64,000 nucleotides of DNA. Origin: Myxococcales bacterium (GTDB lineage Bacteria; Myxococcota_A; Bradymonadia; UBA7976; UBA1532). The notes below the pieces were generated by a model that was not told the origin of the DNA, made no database searches, and worked only from the letters and a program-made list of their open reading frames with translations. Both the position numbers and the translations under genes were made by a program. The stretch is taken from the NCBI GenBank assembly GCA_020633435.1, contig JACKDP010000007.1, positions 248,001-312,000 on the forward strand. Direction: 5' to 3'. Every line of letters starts with the position of its first letter. Position 1 is the stretch's first letter. Shown piece by piece: positions 7,899-16,578 of this stretch.

Positions 7899-9005
7899 TC
7901 AAGGAAGGGCGGCGGCGGAGAGCAGCACGATCCGGTCTCGAAGCTGCTCGGCGATGGCCAGCCTCGGCGGCTGGCCGGCCTGGGCGGGGAGCGCGACCAT
8001 CCCGCCGCCTCCGTGAAGCGTCCCGTCCCAGGCTACGGGGACACGACCCGGGTCATCACCCCGAGAGAACACGAGGCTGGGATGGCCCGTGTAGGGCGAG
8101 TCGAGGAGGACCGCGAAGTCGCTGCGTCCGTCCTGGTCGAAGTCGTCGGCGACGATGGCCTGCGCCAACGAGTAGTCACAGCCATTGGGGAGCCGCACGC
8201 CGCCGCCGGTCCACAGGCACGACGACTCCGAAACGATGGCCTGGTCGCCGCGAACCTGCAGGCGGTGGGCGGTGGTCGAGGCCACCAGCAGCTCGCCACC
8301 CTGGCCGCGACCTGAATGGGTCGCCATCGCGGTGATGCTGGCGATGTCGTCTCTGCCGACTTCGAGGACGCGCTCCCGGAATCGCCCGGCGCCGTCGTTC
8401 TCGATGACGAACATGGCCGCGAGCCCGGTGTGGTTTTCGCCGCCCGCCAGGACGACGTCGAGGTCTCCATCGCCCTCCAGGTCGACCGCGACCGCCGACA
8501 GCAGCTGGACGAGCGGGTGGCTGAAGCGCGCCGCTTCCTGGCCATCGACCACGACGGTGACGGTCGAATCGGCGGTCTTCAGGATCAGATCGGTTGGACC
8601 GACGCCGTCCAGATCGGCGGCCAGCCAGACCGCCCCCGGCTGGCCGAGGAGCTGGGTCGGTGGCTCGAAGGTCCCGTCGCCGCGGCCCCGAAGGAGCTGG
8701 ATGGTCAACCCGCCCGCCGCGAGGTCGATCTTGCCGTCGCCGTCGAAGTCGCCGGCGACCAGGCCCCAGAGCGGCGGCACCACGGCGGTGTGGACCGGAG
8801 CCCCCAGGCCAGGGTGAACGGCGATCGCCCGCTCGCACTGGACGACGAGGTCGGTGTCGCCATCCCCGTTGACGTCCGCGGCGAGCAGATCGAGGGGTCT
8901 TGAGCAGGTCGACAGATACTGGACGGCAGGTGGGCCGTCTCGCCCGCCGTCGTCACACGCCGGCACCAGGAAGAGGCTCCCGAAGACGAAGGCCAACGAC
9001 CGCAT
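7899..9005 (-). CDS. FG-GAP/VCBS-repeat lipoprotein
   Basis: 368 residues from ATG 9005 (AGGGGAA about 7 nt upstream). The first 17 residues are a lipoprotein signal peptide with lipobox LVPAC (Cys17). The rest is a run of FG-GAP/VCBS-type blades with Ca-binding-like Asp loops: DVNGDGDTD, DFDGDGKID, DLDGVGPTD, DLEGDGDLD, DFDQDGRSD. This predicts an extracellular, lipid-anchored seven-bladed propeller like integrin alpha heads. Myxobacteria carry many such proteins; a role in adhesion or surface display is an inference. It is a stand-alone gene, similar in type to the duplicated FG-GAP genes at 19384 and 28585 but not part of that duplication. Confidence 0.85.
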   Translation of the reverse strand: MRSLAFVFGSLFLVPACDDGGRDGPPAVQYLSTCSRPLDLLAADVNGDGDTDLVVQCERAIAVHPGLGAPVHTAVVPPLWGLVAGDFDGDGKIDLAAGGLTIQLLRGRGDGTFEPPTQLLGQPGAVWLAADLDGVGPTDLILKTADSTVTVVVDGQEAARFSHPLVQLLSAVAVDLEGDGDLDVVLAGGENHTGLAAMFVIENDGAGRFRERVLEVGRDDIASITAMATHSGRGQGGELLVASTTAHRLQVRGDQAIVSESSCLWTGGGVRLPNGCDYSLAQAIVADDFDQDGRSDFAVLLDSPYTGHPSLVFSRGDDPGRVPVAWDGTLHGGGGMVALPAQAGQPPRLAIAEQLRDRIVLLSAAALP

Positions 9006-9628
9006 GCTGTGTTCCCCTGCTCGCACTCTTGCCCGTGTCCGTGGACGATACAAGCGACCCCGTGGGGCAACAACACCATCTCCGCAAGGTCTCGAAATCG
9101 TTGGTAAAATGTCGTCGTGCCCGCAAGCGCGGGTGGCCGGCTGCCGCGACAGGCCGACGCAGACCACCTGCGCCACGACGACGCGCCCTCCGCTGGCCGC
9201 GCAAGGTCAAGGGCGTCGCCTGCCCCCAGCTCGTCGATGCGCCCCACGGCGACGCCACCATCAGCACCCGCGCCGTCTGCACCAGCGCCCGCGGCACCCC
9301 CGGCGCCCCGCCCGCCGCGCCCTTCGGGCGCCCTTCGAGTCTACCGGGTAGACCGTCGAGGGCCTGCAACGTACCGCTGGGGCTGTAGCCGGCGCCCTTC
9401 GAGCCTACCGGGTAGACCCTTGAGGGCCTGCAACGTACCGCTGGGGCTGTAGCGGGTGGAGGCAATCGCCGCGGTGCGGGTCGTCTGGGAGGGTGCTTTC
9501 GGGGGAGGGCGGCCGGTCGAGGGGGTCGGCGCCCGCAAGCGGCGGCGTCGCGCTGGACGCGGGGCGCACCTCACCCATCACACCCCTCGGCGTCGCCCGT
9601 CCCGCAATCGAAGTCGCCGGCCCCGCCG
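9006..9628. other. 623-bp non-coding stretch with tandem palindromic repeats
   Basis: This gap separates the start of the FG-GAP lipoprotein gene from the 3' end of the transposase gene. Open frames crossing it give low-complexity or antisense-like translations and no recognisable protein. The only clear structure is the two-copy repeat at 9327-9453. The part next to 9006 should hold the promoter of the FG-GAP gene. Confidence 0.6.
9327..9453. repeat. Two tandem 63-bp palindrome-bearing repeats beside a REP-type transposase
   Basis: Units at 9327-9389 and 9391-9453 (period 64) differ at three of 63 positions. Copy 1 holds a perfect 7-bp inverted repeat with a single central base (9339-9353, GTCTACC-G-GGTAGAC). 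In copy 2 one substitution shortens the pairing to 5 bp (9405-9415). Each unit contains GTAG tetranucleotides. The pair lies about 175 bp beyond the 3' end of the RAYT gene. REP sequences mobilised by RAYT transposases are short palindromes with a GTAG-like tag, often in pairs (BIMEs), so this is a candidate REP doublet. A regulator operator is the alternative. Confidence 0.6.
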
Positions 9629-10564
9629 TCAGGCGGAGCCGGCGCGCGCTCGCCTGGGCCGCGCGAAGGCGGGCGGCAGCGTGTGGGGCGGCCACGGCAG
9701 CATGGGCTGCGTCGGGTCGGCCTGCCAGGCGCGGAAGGCGCGGGTGGCCAGGGAGTAGGCGGCGCGCAGGGCGGCGTGCTCCCGCCGCCACTGGGCGTGA
9801 TGGGCGGGCGGGCCGTGGACGACCGGGGCGGGGCTGCGGTCGCGCGTCCGCGGCCGCGTCATCGGATCGAGCCGCCGCAGGGCCTCGGGCGTGGGCAGCG
9901 CGACGCCGGCCTTCTTTCGCCGCGGCCGCGCCTCCGCCGCCAGGTCGTCGGCCAGGCACCACATCAGCGTCCGGTGGTCCCCGATCGACAGGTCCTCCAG
10001 CCCGGGCAGGCGGTCGACGCGCACCGTGACCCGCAGCGGCTCCGCGTTGGCGTACCGGAACGTCCCCTCGATGGGCCGCCCATGAAGCAGCGCGGGGGTG
10101 GAGCACGGGAAGATGTCGTCGGCCGGGTGCCGCACCAGGAACGCCGCCGTGGCCTGGCCCATCAGGTACCGCAGCCGCTCCAGCGCGTGCTCCACCGTCG
10201 TGACCTGGATGCAGTGGTTCTGCGCCAGCAGGCTGCCCGTCCTCCCCAGCAACTTGTTGATCCGCTTCGAGATCTCCCGCAGCGTCCACTCCAGGAAGGC
10301 GCTCTTGTCGGCCAGCGTGGGCGCCCCGATGAGCAGGTGCAGGTGGTTGGACAGGAAGTGGAAGCCGTAGACGTCGATGAGCGGGAAGAGCTGCTGGGCC
10401 CGCCCCAGCACCCCGAGCAGCACGTCCACGCACGCCTGCGTCGGGACGAAGGCGAAGCGGTCGTCGACGACTTTGCTGGTGACTTCGAAGAGCGAGACCA
10501 TGAGCCCGAGCCGGGCGCTGAGCACCTTGTGCTCGGCCTGCTCGATGCGGAGCTTCTCGGCCAT
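9629..10564 (-). CDS. REP-associated tyrosine transposase (Y1/HUH, IS200-like)
   Basis: 311 residues. The HUH metal-binding motif appears as NHLHLLIG (His74, His76), and Tyr133 in ERLRYLMGQ sits where the single catalytic tyrosine of Y1 transposases is expected. The N-terminal half matches the Y1 fold; a long basic, Pro/Arg-rich tail (about 200-311) resembles the extended C-termini of RAYT proteins. No IS ends or target duplications are evident, consistent with a domesticated RAYT instead of a complete insertion sequence. GGGAGG lies 6 nt before the ATG. The adjacent palindromic repeats are its likely substrate. Confidence 0.85.
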   Translation of the reverse strand: MAEKLRIEQAEHKVLSARLGLMVSLFEVTSKVVDDRFAFVPTQACVDVLLGVLGRAQQLFPLIDVYGFHFLSNHLHLLIGAPTLADKSAFLEWTLREISKRINKLLGRTGSLLAQNHCIQVTTVEHALERLRYLMGQATAAFLVRHPADDIFPCSTPALLHGRPIEGTFRYANAEPLRVTVRVDRLPGLEDLSIGDHRTLMWCLADDLAAEARPRRKKAGVALPTPEALRRLDPMTRPRTRDRSPAPVVHGPPAHHAQWRREHAALRAAYSLATRAFRAWQADPTQPMLPWPPHTLPPAFARPRRARAGSA

Positions 10565-10646
10565 GAGGGACCTCCCAGTCAGGGCGTTCCCTCTCTCATC
10601 GGTCAGTCGCGGCGCGTGTCGCAGGATTTCTCGAAAAAAGTGCCGC

Positions 10647-11492
10647 CTACGCCAGCACCCGGTTGTCCAGCAGCCGCGTCTGGCCGAACCAGACCGCCAT
10701 CGCCAGCACCACCGGCCCCGTGATGGGCCCCGCCGGGCGCGTCAGGTCCAGCGCGTCGCGCACCTCCAGGTAGTCGATGCGCGCCCGCGCCGAGGCCGCG
10801 ACCAGCGCCCGCGCCGTCTGCTCCAGCGCGTCCGCGTCGCGCTCCCCCGCCGCCCACACCGCCTCGGCCGCCGCCAGCGCCCGGTGCAGGCACAGGGCCT
10901 CCCGCCGCTCGTCGGCCCCCAGGTACTGGTTGCGGCTGCTCATGGCCAGCCCATCCGCCTCGCGCACGATGGGGTGCCCCACGATCTCCACCGGCACGTC
11001 CAGGTCCCGCACCATCCGCCGGATGACCGCGAGCTGCTGGTAGTCCTTCTCCCCGAAGACCGCCACGTCGCACCGCGTGATGTGCAGCAGCTTCAGCACC
11101 ACCGTGCAGACGCCGTCGAAGTGCCCCGGCCGCGACGCCCCGCACAGCGGGCCCGACAGCGCCGGCACCCGCACCACCGTGTCGGCCCCCGGCGGGTACA
11201 TCTCGGCCACCGGCGGCAGGAACACCGCGTGGCAGCCCGCCGACCGCGCCTTCGCGAGATCCCCCTCCGTGTCGCGGGGATAGCGCTCGAAGTCCTCCCC
11301 CGGGCCGAACTGCGTGGGGTTGACGAAGATGCTGGCCAGCACGGCGTCGGCCCGCCGCCCGGCCTCCTCCATCAACGCCAGGTGGCCCGCGTGCAGCGCC
11401 CCCATCGTCGGCACGAAGCCGACCCGCCGGCCGGCCGCGTGGTGGCTCGCCGAGAAGGCCGCGACCTGATCGCGTGTGGTCAAGACGTCCAT
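10647..11492 (-). CDS. panC: Pantothenate synthetase
   Basis: 281 residues, the family's normal size. It condenses pantoate with beta-alanine using ATP in the last step of pantothenate (vitamin B5, CoA) synthesis in the cytoplasm. Diagnostic motifs: PTMGALHAGH (28-37, the HxGH nucleotide site), FVNPTQF, FGEKDYQQL (146-154) and MSSRN (184-188). ATG 11492 gives the canonical N-terminus; the longer open frame reads through antisense of the PilZ gene and was rejected. No panB or panD is next to it. It is transcribed divergently from the PilZ gene with ~130 bp between starts. Confidence 0.96.
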   Translation of the reverse strand: MDVLTTRDQVAAFSASHHAAGRRVGFVPTMGALHAGHLALMEEAGRRADAVLASIFVNPTQFGPGEDFERYPRDTEGDLAKARSAGCHAVFLPPVAEMYPPGADTVVRVPALSGPLCGASRPGHFDGVCTVVLKLLHITRCDVAVFGEKDYQQLAVIRRMVRDLDVPVEIVGHPIVREADGLAMSSRNQYLGADERREALCLHRALAAAEAVWAAGERDADALEQTARALVAASARARIDYLEVRDALDLTRPAGPITGPVVLAMAVWFGQTRLLDNRVLA

Positions 11493-11624
11493 GGCCGCAT
11501 CCTGAGAGCCGCCGCCGGGGCCGTCAAGCGACGCCCCACCACCCCACCGCCCCCACCGGCCGGTTTTTTGACGGGTCGCCGGATGTGGGATGAAGTACGC
11601 GGGTCCACCGGCCCGAGGCGATCG

Positions 11625-12260
11625 ATGCTCATCATCACGCACCACATCAAGAGCGCGTCTGACTTCATGGATCGCTACCTGCCCCACGGCGCCGCCGGCG
11701 GCCTCTTCCTGCCCGAGAAGCTGGGCATGCCCCGCGGGGGCCGCGTCTGCCTGGAGCTCTTCCTCGACTGGCTGGGCGAGGTCTTCTTCCCCGTCGCCGT
11801 CATCGAGCGCACCGGCGTCGTCTGGGACAACGGCGGCCGCCGCCTGAAGGGGGCCGTCGTCCGCTTCGCCGACGAGGAGGCCCCCCTCCGCGACCACCTC
11901 CTTGGCCTCGTGCAGACGTCCACCGGCGGCTGGCGACCCCGCGGCGCCGACCGCCAGGCCGCCCGCCTCCGCGCCCTCTGCTACGACGCCGACGCCCACA
12001 GCATCGCCGGCGAGATCCGCGATCTCTCCACCACCGGCGCCCTCCTCGCCGCCGAGCAGCTCCTGCCCGCCGGCAGCGACGTGCACCTGCGCCTCGAGGA
12101 TCCCGACCAGGGCGTCATGCACCACGTCCGCGGCCGCGTCGTGCGCCTCGACTTCCGCCGCGCCGATCCGGGCATGGGGGTGGAGTTCCGCTTCCAGAGT
12201 CGCCGCGAGCGCAAGGCCATGGCCCGCCTGTGCCAGCGCCTCGCCGAACGCGCCGCTTGA
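11625..12260 (+). CDS. PilZ-domain protein (tandem)
   Basis: 211 residues. The C-terminal half is a clear PilZ domain: RxxxR-like RQAARLRALCY followed by GEIRDLSTTGALL (the D/N-x-S-x-x-G motif), a beta-barrel and GMGVEFRF. The N-terminal half (HIKSASDFMDRYLP, GGLFLP, ELFLDW) resembles a second, degenerate PilZ-like domain of the kind seen in Myxococcus PilZ proteins. Such proteins bind cyclic di-GMP and modulate motility or exopolysaccharide, an idea that fits the glycosyltransferases immediately downstream. Start ATG 11625 has GAGG upstream. Confidence 0.82.
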   Translation: MLIITHHIKSASDFMDRYLPHGAAGGLFLPEKLGMPRGGRVCLELFLDWLGEVFFPVAVIERTGVVWDNGGRRLKGAVVRFADEEAPLRDHLLGLVQTSTGGWRPRGADRQAARLRALCYDADAHSIAGEIRDLSTTGALLAAEQLLPAGSDVHLRLEDPDQGVMHHVRGRVVRLDFRRADPGMGVEFRFQSRRERKAMARLCQRLAERAA

Positions 12261-12318
12261 GTCTTTCTCGCCGTCCGGGTACGACCACGGGCACGCCGAC
12301 CAGCCCAGGGGGGCGCGC

Positions 12319-13080
12319 GTGTACCGAGGCCTGCGAGTGGCGGTGGTCATCCCCGCCCATGACGAGGAGCGCCTGCTCCCGGTGACCCTCGCGGGCCTCC
12401 CGGCCTACGTCGATCACGTCGTCGTCGTCGATGACGCCAGCGCCGACGCCACCGCCCGCGTCGCCCGCCGGCACGGCCCCTGGACGCTCGAGGTCATCCG
12501 GCACCCCGAGAACCTGGGCGTCGGCGGCGCCATCGTCACCGGCTACCGCCGCGCCCTCGCCCTCGGCGTCGACGCCACCGTCGTCGTCGGCGCCGACGCC
12601 CAGATGGATCCCGCCGAGATGTCCACCCTCCTCGATCCCGTCGCCGACGGCGAGGCGGACTACGTGAAGGGAGATCGCCTCGGCCACCCCGAGGTCTGGC
12701 GCCGCATGCCCAAGGTGCGCCTCCTGGGCAACCTGGCCCTCTCGGTCATGACCGGATTCTCCTCGGGTTACCGGGGGTTGCGCGACTCGCAGTGCGGCTA
12801 CACCGCCCTCGGCCGCGCGGCCCTCGCCCGCGTCGCCCTGGCCGACCTCTACCCCCGCTACGGCTTCCCCAACGACCTCCTGGCCAAATTGGCCGAGATC
12901 GACGCCCGCGTGGTGGACCGCCCCGTGACGCCCATCTACGGCGACGAGCGCTCCGGCATCCGCATCCTGCGCGTCATCGGGCCCATCGCCTGGCTCCTCC
13001 TGCGCTCCGGCCTCCGCCGCGTGGCCCGCCAGCGCCAGGGCCGCGCTGCCCTGGCGGCCGCCTCGTCCACCTCCGGGTGA
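12319..13080 (+). CDS. Family 2 glycosyltransferase (dolichyl-phosphate mannosyltransferase-like)
   Basis: 253 residues from GTG 12319, preceded by a strong AGGGGGG SD. The GT-A core is evident: VVIPAHDEERLL, VVVVDDASADAT, a nucleotide/metal Asp region VVGADAQMDP, and the acceptor-site RDSQCGYTALGR. This layout is typical of polyprenyl-phosphate sugar transferases of the DPM1/WcaA type. The C-terminal ~40 residues have one hydrophobic stretch (VIGPIAWLLL) that may contact the membrane. Its stop overlaps the GT4 start (GTGA), so the two are translationally coupled, suggesting a shared glycan pathway. Confidence 0.88.
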   Translation: MYRGLRVAVVIPAHDEERLLPVTLAGLPAYVDHVVVVDDASADATARVARRHGPWTLEVIRHPENLGVGGAIVTGYRRALALGVDATVVVGADAQMDPAEMSTLLDPVADGEADYVKGDRLGHPEVWRRMPKVRLLGNLALSVMTGFSSGYRGLRDSQCGYTALGRAALARVALADLYPRYGFPNDLLAKLAEIDARVVDRPVTPIYGDERSGIRILRVIGPIAWLLLRSGLRRVARQRQGRAALAAASSTSG

Positions 13081-14144
13081 GCCGCGTCCTCGTCGCGACG
13101 ACGTCGTTCCCCGCCTGCCCCGGCGACCCCGCCGGCGCCTTCGTCGCCGAGTCCGTCCAGTGGATCCGCCGCGCGGGCCTGGCCGCCCACGTCATCGCCC
13201 CGCCCCGCCCCGCCGCCGGCCTGCCCGAGCTGCTGGAGGGCCCCGCCGGCCTGGCCGTGGGCGCCGCGACGCTGGCCCGCCTGGCCGCCGCGCTCCACCG
13301 CGCCCACCGCCCCGGCGACGTCCTCGTCGCCCACTGGCTCCCCACCGCGCTGCCCCTGATCCACCGCGTCCCCACCCTGGCCTGGGCCCATGGCGGCGAC
13401 GTCGCCCTGCTGGAGCGCGCCCCCCGCGCCGTCGCCCGCCACCTGGACGCCCACGCCCACGCCCTCGCCTTCGTCAGCGATGACCTGCGCGCCCGCTTCA
13501 CCGCCCGCCTGGGCCGACCCCCGCGCGCCCCGCAGTGGCTCCTGCCCATGGGCGTACAGGCGCCCGCCCCCGACCCGGCCTTCGCCGCCGCCCTGCGCGC
13601 CCGCGCCGCCGGCCGCCGCGTCGTCGCCACCGTCGGCCGCCTGGTGCCCATCAAGGGCCTCGACGTCCTGGCCCGCGCCCTCGGCGACCGCGACGACGTC
13701 GTCTGGTTGGCCGCGGGCGAGGGCCCCGAGCGGGACGCCCTCGCCCGATTGTCCTGCAGTTTCGAGCCCCTGGGCCTGCTCGACCCGCCTCGCCGCGACG
13801 CCCTGCTCGCCGTCGCCGACGCCTTCGTGCTGCCCAGCCGGCCCCGCGGCCGGCGCACCGAGGGCACCCCCGTCGCCTTGCTGGAGGCCCTGGCCAGCGG
13901 CGTGCCCAGCGTCGCGTCCGCGACCGGCGGCGTCACCGCGCTCGGCCGGGAGGCCGGCGTCGAGCTGGTCCCCCCTGACGATCCCGGGGCCCTCGCCGCC
14001 GCCCTCGCCCGCGTCCTCGCCGAGCCCCCCGGGCCCCGCCGCGCGCGCCACCTGCAGGCCGCCGCCCGCTTCGCCTGGCCCGTCATCGGCCCCGACCACG
14101 CCCGCGCCGTCGCCCGGCTGGCCCGCGCGGGGGCCCTCCGCTAA
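13077..14144 (+). CDS. Family 4 glycosyltransferase (full-length copy)
   Basis: 355 residues from GTG 13077. GT-B fold: N-terminal SRVLVATTSFPACPGD, the inter-domain PMGV strand, VATVGRLVPIKGLDVLARAL at the start of the nucleotide-sugar domain and the EGTPVALLEALASGVP motif that holds the donor-binding Glu residues. It probably transfers a sugar from a nucleotide donor onto a lipid-linked or polysaccharide acceptor. It is coupled to the GT2 gene and starts the duplicated region: from Gln153 (position 13533) onward a second, 5'-truncated copy exists at 23000-23596 with roughly three-quarters identical residues. Confidence 0.9.
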   Translation: MSRVLVATTSFPACPGDPAGAFVAESVQWIRRAGLAAHVIAPPRPAAGLPELLEGPAGLAVGAATLARLAAALHRAHRPGDVLVAHWLPTALPLIHRVPTLAWAHGGDVALLERAPRAVARHLDAHAHALAFVSDDLRARFTARLGRPPRAPQWLLPMGVQAPAPDPAFAAALRARAAGRRVVATVGRLVPIKGLDVLARALGDRDDVVWLAAGEGPERDALARLSCSFEPLGLLDPPRRDALLAVADAFVLPSRPRGRRTEGTPVALLEALASGVPSVASATGGVTALGREAGVELVPPDDPGALAAALARVLAEPPGPRRARHLQAAARFAWPVIGPDHARAVARLARAGALR

Positions 14145-14154
14145 CGTCTGCGCC

Positions 14155-15168
14155 ATGACGCCGCTCCTGCTCACCCACCCCGCCTGCCTCGAGCACGTCC
14201 CCGGCGGGGATCACCCCGAGCGCCCCGCGCGGCTGGCGGCCGCCCTGCGCGGCGCCCAGGCGGCGGGCCTCACGCCCGACACCTCTGCGCTGCCGGCCAC
14301 CCGGGCCGATCTCGTGCGGGTGCACGACGCGGCGCTGGTGGACGCCCTGCTCGCCGCGGCCGGTCGCCACCACGCCGTCGATCCCGAGACGCTGATGTCG
14401 CCCGGCACCGTGGACGCCATGCTCCACGCCGCCGGCGTCGCCCTGGAGGCCACCCGCCGCCTGCTGGCCGGCGACGCCCGCCGCGTCCTGGCCCTCGTGC
14501 GCCCCCCCGGCCACCACGCCGAGCGCGACCGCGCCCTCGGCTTCTGCTTCGTGAACCACGTCGCCGTCGCCGCCGCGGAGGCCCGCCGCCTGGGCGCGGC
14601 CCGCGTCGCCGTCGTCGACGTGGACGCCCACTTCGGCAACGGCACCCAGCACATCTTCCACGCCGACCCCACCGTGCTCTGCGTCGACCTGCACGAGGAC
14701 GCCCTGTTCCCCGAGGGCGGCGACCTGGACGACCGCGGGCGCGGCCCGGGGCACGGCTTCACGATCAACCTGCCCCTGCTCGGCGCTGGCGACGCCACCT
14801 ACGCCGCCCTCGTCGACCAGCTCGTCGCCCCCGCGATCCGGGCCTTTCGGCCGGATATCCTGCTGATTTCACTGGGGTTTGACGCCCATCGGGCCGATCC
14901 CCTGGCCAACCTCGAGCTGTCCAGCGCGGGCTATGGCCACCTGCTCGGCCGCCTGGCCGCCCTGGCCGACGAGGTCGCGGGGGGCCGCCTGCTGGCCCTG
15001 CTGGAGGGGGGCTACGACCTGGCCGCGCTGGAGACGGCCACCCGCGCCGTCGCCCGCGCCCTCGCCGCCCCCGCCCCCGCCGCTGCGCCGCCGGCGCCTG
15101 CCTTCACCCGCCGCTGCGCCGACGCCCTCGCCGCGCTCGCCGCCGGCATCGCCCGCGAGGCCCCCTGA
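14155..15168 (+). CDS. HDAC-family zinc deacetylase (copy 1)
   Basis: 337 residues, the size of class II-like bacterial HDAC/acetylpolyamine amidohydrolases. The active site is complete: RPPGHHAE (His120, His121), VDVDAHFGNGTQ (zinc ligands Asp157 and His159), SLGFDAH (Asp243) and LEGGYD (Tyr287). Such enzymes remove acetyl groups from lysines or small amines; the substrate is unknown. ATG 14155 lies 11 nt after the GT4 stop. Its stop shares one base with the start of the next gene, so it is coupled to a possible acetyltransferase. The second copy at 23637 is clearly diverged (about two-thirds identical by eye) but also keeps all catalytic residues. Confidence 0.93.
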   Translation: MTPLLLTHPACLEHVPGGDHPERPARLAAALRGAQAAGLTPDTSALPATRADLVRVHDAALVDALLAAAGRHHAVDPETLMSPGTVDAMLHAAGVALEATRRLLAGDARRVLALVRPPGHHAERDRALGFCFVNHVAVAAAEARRLGAARVAVVDVDAHFGNGTQHIFHADPTVLCVDLHEDALFPEGGDLDDRGRGPGHGFTINLPLLGAGDATYAALVDQLVAPAIRAFRPDILLISLGFDAHRADPLANLELSSAGYGHLLGRLAALADEVAGGRLLALLEGGYDLAALETATRAVARALAAPAPAAAPPAPAFTRRCADALAALAAGIAREAP

Positions 15169-15854
15169 TGCCCACGCTGCCCTTCCCCGATCTGGACGTC
15201 GCCGACCTGCCCGCCTGGCTCGACGCCACCATCGCGGCCGCCCGCGCCACCACCGCCGCCGACGTCCTCGACTGGACGAGCCTCACTGGCGCCGACGTCC
15301 TCGGCCCGCCCTCACCGGTGGGCGCCTACGCCTCCGCCGCCTGGCGCCGCTTCGCCGTCGGCCTCTTCGCCGCTGACCTGGCCTGCTACCCCACGCCGGT
15401 GGACCAGGTGGACTTCGAGAACCTGGCCTTCGCCGCCAGCCGCTTCCCGGCGGGCTTTCGCCTGTACCTCGCGCGCACCGCCGCCCACCCCGCCCTGCCC
15501 GTCGCCTACGCCGCCTGGCACCCCATGTCCGAGGGCAGCTTCCGCCTGCTGCGCGACCACGCCCACGTCCTGGTCGACCGCAGCCTCATCCCCCTCACCG
15601 CGGCCGTCCCGGGCGAGGCCGACGTCTACCTCTTCAACTACAGCGTCGTCCCCGGCCTCTACGGCAGCGCCCTCTCCAAGACCTTGATCAAGCAGCTCGC
15701 CGCCGAGGTCCACGCCGCCGCCCCCCGCTCCCTGACGGCCATCACCGTCTCTGAGCACGGCAGCCGCGTCGCCCGCCGCTTCGGCATGACCCGCCGGGCG
15801 CCCCTCACCGTCGAGGGCGTCACCGAGGACGTCTACATCTGGGAGACGCCATGA
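15168..15854 (+). CDS. Uncharacterised protein, possibly GNAT-like (copy 1)
   Basis: 228 residues, no signal peptide or membrane helix. I do not recognise the family with certainty. The C-terminal third (LTAITVSEHGSRVARRFGMTRR) resembles the acetyl-CoA binding and final strand region of GNAT acetyltransferases, where residues on a helix precede a Gly-Phe/Met turn; the preceding LYGSALSKTLIKQLAAEV looks like the GNAT helix alpha-3. Coupling to an HDAC-type deacetylase (overlapping stop/start at 15168) would fit an acetylation-deacetylation pair. This is inference from pattern and context. A well-conserved second copy is at 24659. Confidence 0.6.
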   Translation: MPTLPFPDLDVADLPAWLDATIAAARATTAADVLDWTSLTGADVLGPPSPVGAYASAAWRRFAVGLFAADLACYPTPVDQVDFENLAFAASRFPAGFRLYLARTAAHPALPVAYAAWHPMSEGSFRLLRDHAHVLVDRSLIPLTAAVPGEADVYLFNYSVVPGLYGSALSKTLIKQLAAEVHAAAPRSLTAITVSEHGSRVARRFGMTRRAPLTVEGVTEDVYIWETP

Positions 15855-16378
15855 CCGACTGGGCCGCCCTCTACCAGACCGCCATCGCGCCCGTCCTCGC
15901 CCAGCACGCGCGGCCCGTCCCCCGGCCGGTCCTGGGCGTCGCGGCGGGCGCCCTGGTGGTGGGCGGCCTGCTCTTCGGCCTGCTGCCCTCGCCGTCGCGG
16001 CTCAGCGGCCTCGTGCTGATCTTCATCGTCCTCTTCGGAGTCGTCGCGACCCTCCAGAAGCGCCGCGCCGCGCGCCAGGGCCTCGCCTGGATCCGCACCG
16101 GCGCGGTCGTCGGCCTGCGCATCGACGCCTTCCTCAACGACGACACCCGCACCGGCGCCACCCAGCGCCGCGACATCTACGTCGTCGAGCTGGCCGTGGC
16201 GCTGGAGGGACCCCTCACCCCCCGCGGCGCCCACCTCCGGCCCACCCCGGGCGTCCAGCGCCTCACCACCTCCGAAGAGATCTACCGCCGCCTGGCCGTC
16301 GGCGACGCGCTCACGACCCTCAGCCTGCCCACCGCCCGCGGCTTCATCTACCAGCTTGTGGATGAGTCAAGCTGCTGA
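15851..16378 (+). CDS. Uncharacterised membrane protein (copy 1)
   Basis: 175 residues. Two hydrophobic segments (about 28-46, LGVAAGALVVGGLLFGLLP, and 53-66, GLVLIFIVLFGVVA) are separated by a short polar turn, predicting a two-helix inner-membrane anchor. After them comes an Arg-rich stretch and a soluble ~100-residue domain with the sequence RDIYVVELAVALEG and PTPGVQRLTTSEEIYRRLAVGD. No family is recognised. The start overlaps the upstream stop by 4 nt (ATGA), so it is the fourth gene of a coupled run. The second copy at 25339 differs at only six residues, far fewer than the neighbouring upstream genes. Confidence 0.75.
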   Translation: MTDWAALYQTAIAPVLAQHARPVPRPVLGVAAGALVVGGLLFGLLPSPSRLSGLVLIFIVLFGVVATLQKRRAARQGLAWIRTGAVVGLRIDAFLNDDTRTGATQRRDIYVVELAVALEGPLTPRGAHLRPTPGVQRLTTSEEIYRRLAVGDALTTLSLPTARGFIYQLVDESSC

Positions 16379-16398
16379 AGTCAAATGGATTTCGTCGT

Positions 16399-16578
16399 TC
16401 ATTCAAGCTGCTGGTCGCGGCCGTCGACGCAGGCTCCCCACGCCTGGATGCAGGGGTCGATGCACCGGACGTGCTGTTCCTGTGCGGCGTCGGTGCCCTC
16501 GGCGATGGTGAGTGCCTCATCACAAGGGCGGCAGCACATCAATCGGCTCTCAAGACACGCCAGTTCGCATGCAGTCGG
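16399..16578 (-). pseudogene. 3' fragment of twin-Cx3C peptide gene (decayed copy 1)
   Basis: Encodes the last ~60 residues of the peptide seen intact at 25887-26237 (from PTACE onward), nearly identical in DNA. The upstream half with the signal peptide is missing: similarity stops abruptly at 16578, where unrelated sequence begins. The final Cys of the conserved C-x3-C unit is changed to Arg (VDGRDQQ against VDGCDQQ), as expected once selection is lost. A GTG just before the fragment could in theory start a 60-residue peptide, but it has no signal sequence. Confidence 0.75.

Noticed and set aside
9327..9453. Two-unit CRISPR-like array
   Set aside because: The repeats are directly adjacent with no spacers and no cas genes nearby; the palindromes and the RAYT gene explain them better.
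10647..12350. 567-codon minus frame suggesting a panC fusion protein
   Set aside because: The first half is antisense to the PilZ gene; panC motifs begin only after ATG 11492, which gives the normal family length.
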